Positions 59,108 to 64,000 of a DNA stretch of 64,000 nucleotides are shown piece after piece. Source of the stretch: Reticulitermes speratus (Eukaryota > Arthropoda > Insecta > Blattodea > Rhinotermitidae); the NCBI GenBank assembly GCA_021186555.1, contig JAJKFL010000005.1, positions 41,783,635 to 41,847,634 of the forward strand, written 5' to 3'. The position numbers and the translations under genes are program-made. The notes under the pieces were generated by a model. That model saw only the letters and a program-made list of their open reading frames with translations. It was not told the origin of the DNA and made no database searches. The first letter of the stretch is position 1. Every line of letters begins with the position of its first letter.

Positions 59108-59200
59108 CCTTCTTGGAAACGTCGGTAACTATTTATCAGTCGTCCCGGCGTAACATCCCAGAAGACTCAAACCTCCAACAATACCAGTGTGGCAGCACCG
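59108..59200. mobile_element. Foldback MITE, right half only
   Basis: GAAACGTCGGTAACTATTTA then TCAGTCGTCCCGGCGTAACA, TCCCAGAAGACTCAAACCTC and CAACAATACCAGTGTGGC match the right arm and right extension of the 35342 copy. No left arm is present apart from CTTCTTGG. Confidence 0.6.
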
Positions 59201-60324
59201 AATCTCGCAACAGCAGTACCAGTAACATTGTCGGACCGAAATAAATGCGACAGGGACGTAGATTACACGAGTTCTGCGCCGAACTACTTGTTACTCTTTT
59301 GGCTGAATTTTTATGATACGCTGTACTTTTGTCTTTTGACACTACCAAATTTTCGCCGCTCTATTGAAGGGCTTTAATATTCATACGCTCAGTTAATTCT
59401 CTTTTTCTTCTTTACTGTGCTCAGTGAAGTATCTTGGTGGCCGTGACAACTGGATTAGAAGATAAAATAAAAAGATGATGGTAAGAAAGTTACAAAACGG
59501 ATTTGAAATTTTTTCCCCCCATTAATTCTGTAGTGGTGTTTCTGGTGCTGAAGCCAGTTCTGCCACCGTGATTAAATAACAAAGAGTGAATTAAACCGAA
59601 GGAACAGGGGTGTATAATTAATAGTAATGACAGACCTTTCCTGCCTAATTACTTTCATGTGAGGAGGTACTAATTGAACACAGTGACTGAAGCTCGTGGT
59701 GATTCACTGACATACCTTAGTTTTCTGCTTTATATTGGAAGAAAAGGGGAGAGCGGAATTTAGTATTTTAAGTCAAATTTTGGGCAACATCATCTTGCTA
59801 TTCCAAAGATCGCCAGAAGTTGAGTCATTTATGGTCTATAGTAAAGTTGTGTCTTTTGAGGTCCATTTTATCAACAATGAGATTTAATTCTTGTGTTTAT
59901 GCTTTCTAGCTTCTCTCTTTTTAACATTTTTGCTAATTTGCTGTATTCGTTTGATGGAATTGATAAACTTGTGAATTTATGGACCAGGTTCGTTGAAAAT
60001 AAGGGAGATTACAGACTGTAGTATGACAAATATATCTAATTGCTATGTGGTTATGAACATTTGTGATATGATGCCGTGTTGTCTGGTGGAATTTTACAAA
60101 CTTCGGAAGAGCCTGCTGCAGCCGTTGTCAGGATAGAAGAGTACCCTGAAGATGGAGGCAGCAGATTCGTCCGAAACTTGTGTAAATTGTTACCAATATG
60201 TACGGCATCACATCTCATGTCCAGTGATATTTACAATACGGCCGTGAGAACCTCAAATATTATATTATATTTATTTTATCGGAGATTATAGGCAAGTAAA
60301 ATTGTCCATTTGTAAGTTTCACAG
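59201..60324. other. Unannotated stretch
   Basis: No gene recognised. 60070-60180 has words like GATGCCGTGTTGTCTGGTGG and AGAGTACCCTGAAGATGGAG, perhaps a decayed member of the same foldback family. Confidence 0.4.
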
Positions 60325-60560
60325 GGTCGCCGGAATAGCTCGGTCGGTATAGTGACTATGCTACGGACTTGACCAATGAGACTGTATTCGATTCTCGAAC
60401 AGGTGCAAGGATTTTTTCGCCTTCAAATCTTCCAAACCACTTGTGGCGTCCACCCAGCTTCCTGTTCACTAGGTACTCGGAGCTGTTTGCCCCGGGTTAA
60501 AGCGGCAGGGACGTGAAGCTGTCCACATATTTTCATCCAGTACTGAGGTTAAGAATACTG
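60325..60560 (+). mobile_element. SINE-B in plus orientation
   Basis: The only plus-strand SINE-B seen. Head GTCGCCGGAATAGCTCGGTC then GGTATAGTGACTATGC gives a clear box A. ATTCGATTCTCGAAC is a degraded box B, followed by CCACCCAGCTTCCTG and GGTTAAAGCGGCAGGGACGT in the body and CAGTACTGAGGTTAAGAATA near the 3' end. Confidence 0.8.
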
Positions 60561-63189
60561 GAAACCATCACACCAATATCGCATATGCCTCCATTTCATG
60601 TTGTTTAATTATGCATAGAGACAACCTCACCCTTGGGAGAATTAGCTTTGCACCTTTTAATGATGTGTAGCATGTGGCAGCTAATCTTACTCAATGGTGA
60701 GATCATTTGTCTTAAACAGAATTAGGAGATTTTTATTTGAACCCCAAAACGTGTTTCCTAACCCTGATGTGTTGTCTGCATGTAGTCAAGCTTGAAGATT
60801 TTCGAATTTTAAAGTTTTTAGTGATAAAATGGAACTGACAATAAAAAAGGAAAGGATTGATAAACATGGAAAATAGTAATAATGTGACTTGTTGTTAATA
60901 TGAAACTTAGATCCTTACTGAACGAATATAGAACTGAAATCTTGCCATATTCTGATTAAGAGACATTCAGATGGACGTCAGTAATCAACGCCTATTTTTC
61001 ATGATCCTTTATCAAGAATATGAATGCTTCTTATTCTGTCTCCTTCCCCCTGTGTCTTATTTTGTCGTGACATTCTATTCTCCAAATTTTCGTTAATTCC
61101 TTCTTTCTATTATCTTCTGTTTAACTCATTTTACATTGAAGAATATTCAAGCACGTCGTTAGAGAAATTCATTTTAGTTTCTTTGTAGTATAAGAACTTT
61201 CTGAGTATTTTATTAATAAGTAAATTTCGTAAGATAAAATCGTTGCTGTGTGTTTGAACAGTCATCATGAGTCGTTACAATGGGAAGTTTACAGAAGTGG
61301 AAGAAAAAAAAGTACGATTCCTGTAATCATGAAGTGGAAAACTTACGTCTTTTGAAAGCAGGATGGAAAGCTAACAAGACATAAAATATGAAGAAAGTTT
61401 TTACAAAATCTATTAAATTAAAGGCCAAACACAAGTTGTGTTATCTAAGTAAGTGAAAATGTTGTATAACGTATGCTTTGATTTTACAATTGTTAACTTC
61501 AGACAACTTCTCACTTCTCAAAGGATGAGTACGAATGAGTGCTTGTAATGCAAATCGTCGAATCTCAAATACAAACAGTAGAATGAACAGTTAAAGGAAA
61601 TTTGTATATCTTGACAGGAGGGAAAGATTTACCAGTCTTTCTTGTACATTTATGCATCAACAACATGAAGTGAAAGAATAATGGAAAAGCATCCTGCACA
61701 CGACCTCTCAGTCAGATAGCACCAGATGAAAATCACTTAATATATTGCAATGCCGTATGCTATGCAGTTCTACACTACCAGCTAAACGGCGAATTACCTT
61801 ATATTCCTTGTCACTATATTTAATTTTCTACTTTCCGTTACCTGTGAATGGGCAGTATTTGACAGCCGAATGGGTGTGGCTTTCCAACTTTGGAGTCGAT
61901 TTCTTGCTGCAAATATGAAAGAAGACTATTACGGAGTGCTACAGGAGGCCACGAACGTGGGCGGCTTTTCTGACACGCCGGAGAACGACAATGGGATATT
62001 ATTTCAGGGGTACACAAATCCTGGCCACCAGATTGCCTGGGCTACTAATTCTTTTTGTGGCACCTAATATTTGTGTGTCACCAGCATGAAACCCGCTCTA
62101 GGTCACTGTTCTGGCGCCTAGAATCCTGAAGTATCTTCTAGACTTTTGGGAAATGTGTGAGGTGCCGTATTACGAGTATTTGCGTATCGTGGTAGCATAG
62201 GACGTCAGATGGCAAGTGTGACACTGAATCGGCCGATTATATATTTTTCTCAAATAAATCTTAAAGGGATAAGGCGGGAGAGTTTGGACTGGATTCAACT
62301 GGCTTATTACAGTCTAGTAGTGAATTCGTATGATCACGATAGTGAATTTCGGGTACGATGAGGTGTGGGGATCTATTGTCCAGCAAGTAGCTGTCAGTTT
62401 TAAGTAAGTCTGCCCCATGCAGTTACTTGCATCAACAGTCATGAACTCGAGCCTACTGACTGTCCAAAAAGTGTTCCATCGAATATCTCCACTATGAACT
62501 AGTATCTCATGAAGACAGTAAATTGTATCTTTATGCGGTACTGTACTAAATAAAATGAACATGTCTAAGTGAGTTATGCACATTTTGTAACTAAAATTAC
62601 TGTATTCTGGGGTGTAAAGCCGTGTAGTCTGATAGATACCAGCGTCTGGAAGGATTCCTTACCCAAGCCTTCGACACATAATATACGTGAAGATTTTAAT
62701 TTTATTTTTTGTCTTTCTGTTGTAACTCTTTCTTCCTTGGTGGTGAAAAAAGCAGTCCCTGAGAGCAGTCTCTCCATCTTCATGACAGAATATCTGCTTC
62801 GTTGAAGAAGGAGGCAACAGTTCTTCCTAAACGGTTTTCAGTGTACCATACTGCAGGGCGTCACATACCAGAGGACCAAATTCATAATACTTACCACTGT
62901 GTCAGCCTGAAATCTGAATTTGCTACTAATCGGCTATCGCAGCAATAAATTTATATCTGCACTCGTATTAACTGAACGCCATAAGCAATGGGGGGGATAC
63001 AAAAGCAAATATAGGGCAGTAGTATTATATGTAATAATTTCTTTTTTGTGTTAAGAAGGCTTTAATGAACTTATATTAGTATCTATGTAAGCCCAGTTAT
63101 CCTGAATGCTTAGAAGTCATGGCCAAACTATATAACACCATGCAGTAAAATCATTCTTCAGCTAGGTTCTGCATTTTACGGACCCCGGA
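60561..63189. other. Unannotated stretch with a few relics
   Basis: No host gene recognised. 61865-62160 includes a 65-residue frame (to 62067) followed by GCACCTAATATTTGTGTGTC and CTGGCGCCTAGAATCCTGAA, which I suspect is a dispersed repeat. 62255-62345 has a short LINE-like end (GAGAGTTTGGACTGGATTCA). 62600-62700 and 62840-62920 may be old foldback MITE arms. Confidence 0.35.
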
Positions 63190-63480
63190 AGTTATTTACC
63201 ATGTCCACAAGAACCGCCACTGATCTCTATCCTGAGCGAGATGAGTCCCATTGACACCCTTCCATAATATTTCTTTTAAATCTATTTTAATATTACCCTC
63301 CCTCTGCACCTAGGCTTTCCGAGCTGTCTCTTTCCTTCAGATTTTGCCACAAAACCCCTGCAGGCATTTCTGCTATCTCCCGTACTACATTTATCCCATA
63401 CTTCTTGATTGATCACATTAATAATGTTTGACAATGAGTACAGATCATAAACTTCTCATTATGCAATCCGTGTCTGGCAT
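63190..63480 (-). pseudogene. LINE 3' region, degraded
   Basis: Segments CACTGATCTCTATCCTGAGC, CACCTAGGCTTTCCGAGCTG, TGCCACAAAACCCCTGCAGG and AACTTCTCATTATGCAATCC follow, in order, CCTGTCCCTATCCTGAGCCA, CACGTCTAGGTTTTCCAAGT, CCCCACCAAAACCCTCTGTA and AACTCCTCGTTATCTAGTCT of the 16870-17350 copy. Confidence 0.5.
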
Positions 63481-64000
63481 GCAAATATTTTCCCAGAAAT
63501 TTGTGTAGTTTCGTATGTTGTTGATGAAACCACGAACTTAGTTTACGGAGCAATGATATGTACATACAGAATACAATAACCTTCAAATGCAGTAGTAGAT
63601 CTGAAAAGTGTATCCTGCAAGAAATGTAGTCATTTTAGCCTCTCTACTTTTCATGCTGTCCGACATAAAAATGAAATAAGACACCTTCTGGATGTATTTT
63701 CTTTTACTGTATCCAATACTCCATGACAAATGGGAGTATAAAACTGCTGAAAATGATATTGCCAGGTTCGGGTTTATATAAATCACGCAAGAGAAACCAG
63801 AGTAGGTATAAACACAAGATCCCACCATGTCTTGAGATGTGTAGTTCTGTTTCTTGAGAAGTAACTGGCCATGGAGATCTGTCTGCCTGTCTACGTCAGT
63901 TTATGTATCAATATCTATATTTATGTTTCTCCGTCTGTGCGTCCAGCTATATCTCAGTCTCGGTATCTGCGTGTCTGCCTGCGTGCTAGATACGTTCCTT
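63481..64000. other. Unannotated window end
   Basis: No gene recognised. The last 120 bases are a loose GTCTG/TATC-rich simple sequence. Confidence 0.45.

Noticed and set aside
61870..62067. 65-residue frame starting MGVAFQLWSRF
   Set aside because: No splice signals or conserved domain that I can name; the downstream sequence looks like a dispersed repeat.

Overview
The window looks like intronic or intergenic DNA from a large, repeat-rich insect genome. Evidence is the dense mix of tRNA-headed SINEs with target-site duplications, remains of non-LTR retrotransposons (one of Jockey type), TA-flanked Tigger/pogo- and mariner-type miniature elements, a hAT element with an 8-bp duplication, long microsatellites and two minisatellites. 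The repeat repertoire fits a polyneopteran, most likely a cockroach or termite (Periplaneta-like). That is inference from family resemblance, not a database match. There is no sign of bacterial, organellar or viral genes, and no true tRNA or rRNA gene was recognised.

Only one stretch looks like host protein-coding sequence: a candidate internal exon at 35739-35874 (+). It has a good 3' splice site, a GT after the last codon and the first half of an immunoglobulin domain, resembling cell-adhesion receptors of the Kirre/Roughest/Nephrin type. It needs a one-base indel near 35781 to read through. If real, the rest of the window is flanking intron sequence many kilobases long.

Layout. 0-10 kb: a small TA-flanked MITE, a Penelope-like inverted pair with a hammerhead-ribozyme-like motif, and two Tigger-like elements, the second keeping a transposase N-terminus. 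10-21 kb: a 65-nt-arm palindromic element and many SINEs. 22.2-23.2 kb: a CTA/CCACTA simple-sequence block. 24-32 kb: SINEs, LINE pieces including a Jockey-type reverse transcriptase C-terminus, and a 30 x 25-bp minisatellite. 33-41 kb: the candidate exon among MITEs and SINEs. 41-50 kb: a third Tigger-like copy with a nested hairpin, a 17 x 40-bp minisatellite, LINE 3' fragments, a composite SINE and a hAT MITE. 50-64 kb: further LINE 3' ends, SINEs and an internally deleted mariner-type element with perfect 39-nt inverted repeats.

The elements interact as a parasite community. SINE families with different tRNA heads share one 3' tail, which suggests they use the same LINE machinery. The miniature DNA elements depend on transposases absent here. 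Several scattered motifs share the architecture of hammerhead ribozymes in Penelope-like elements. Annotation was by eye; family names are tentative where stated.
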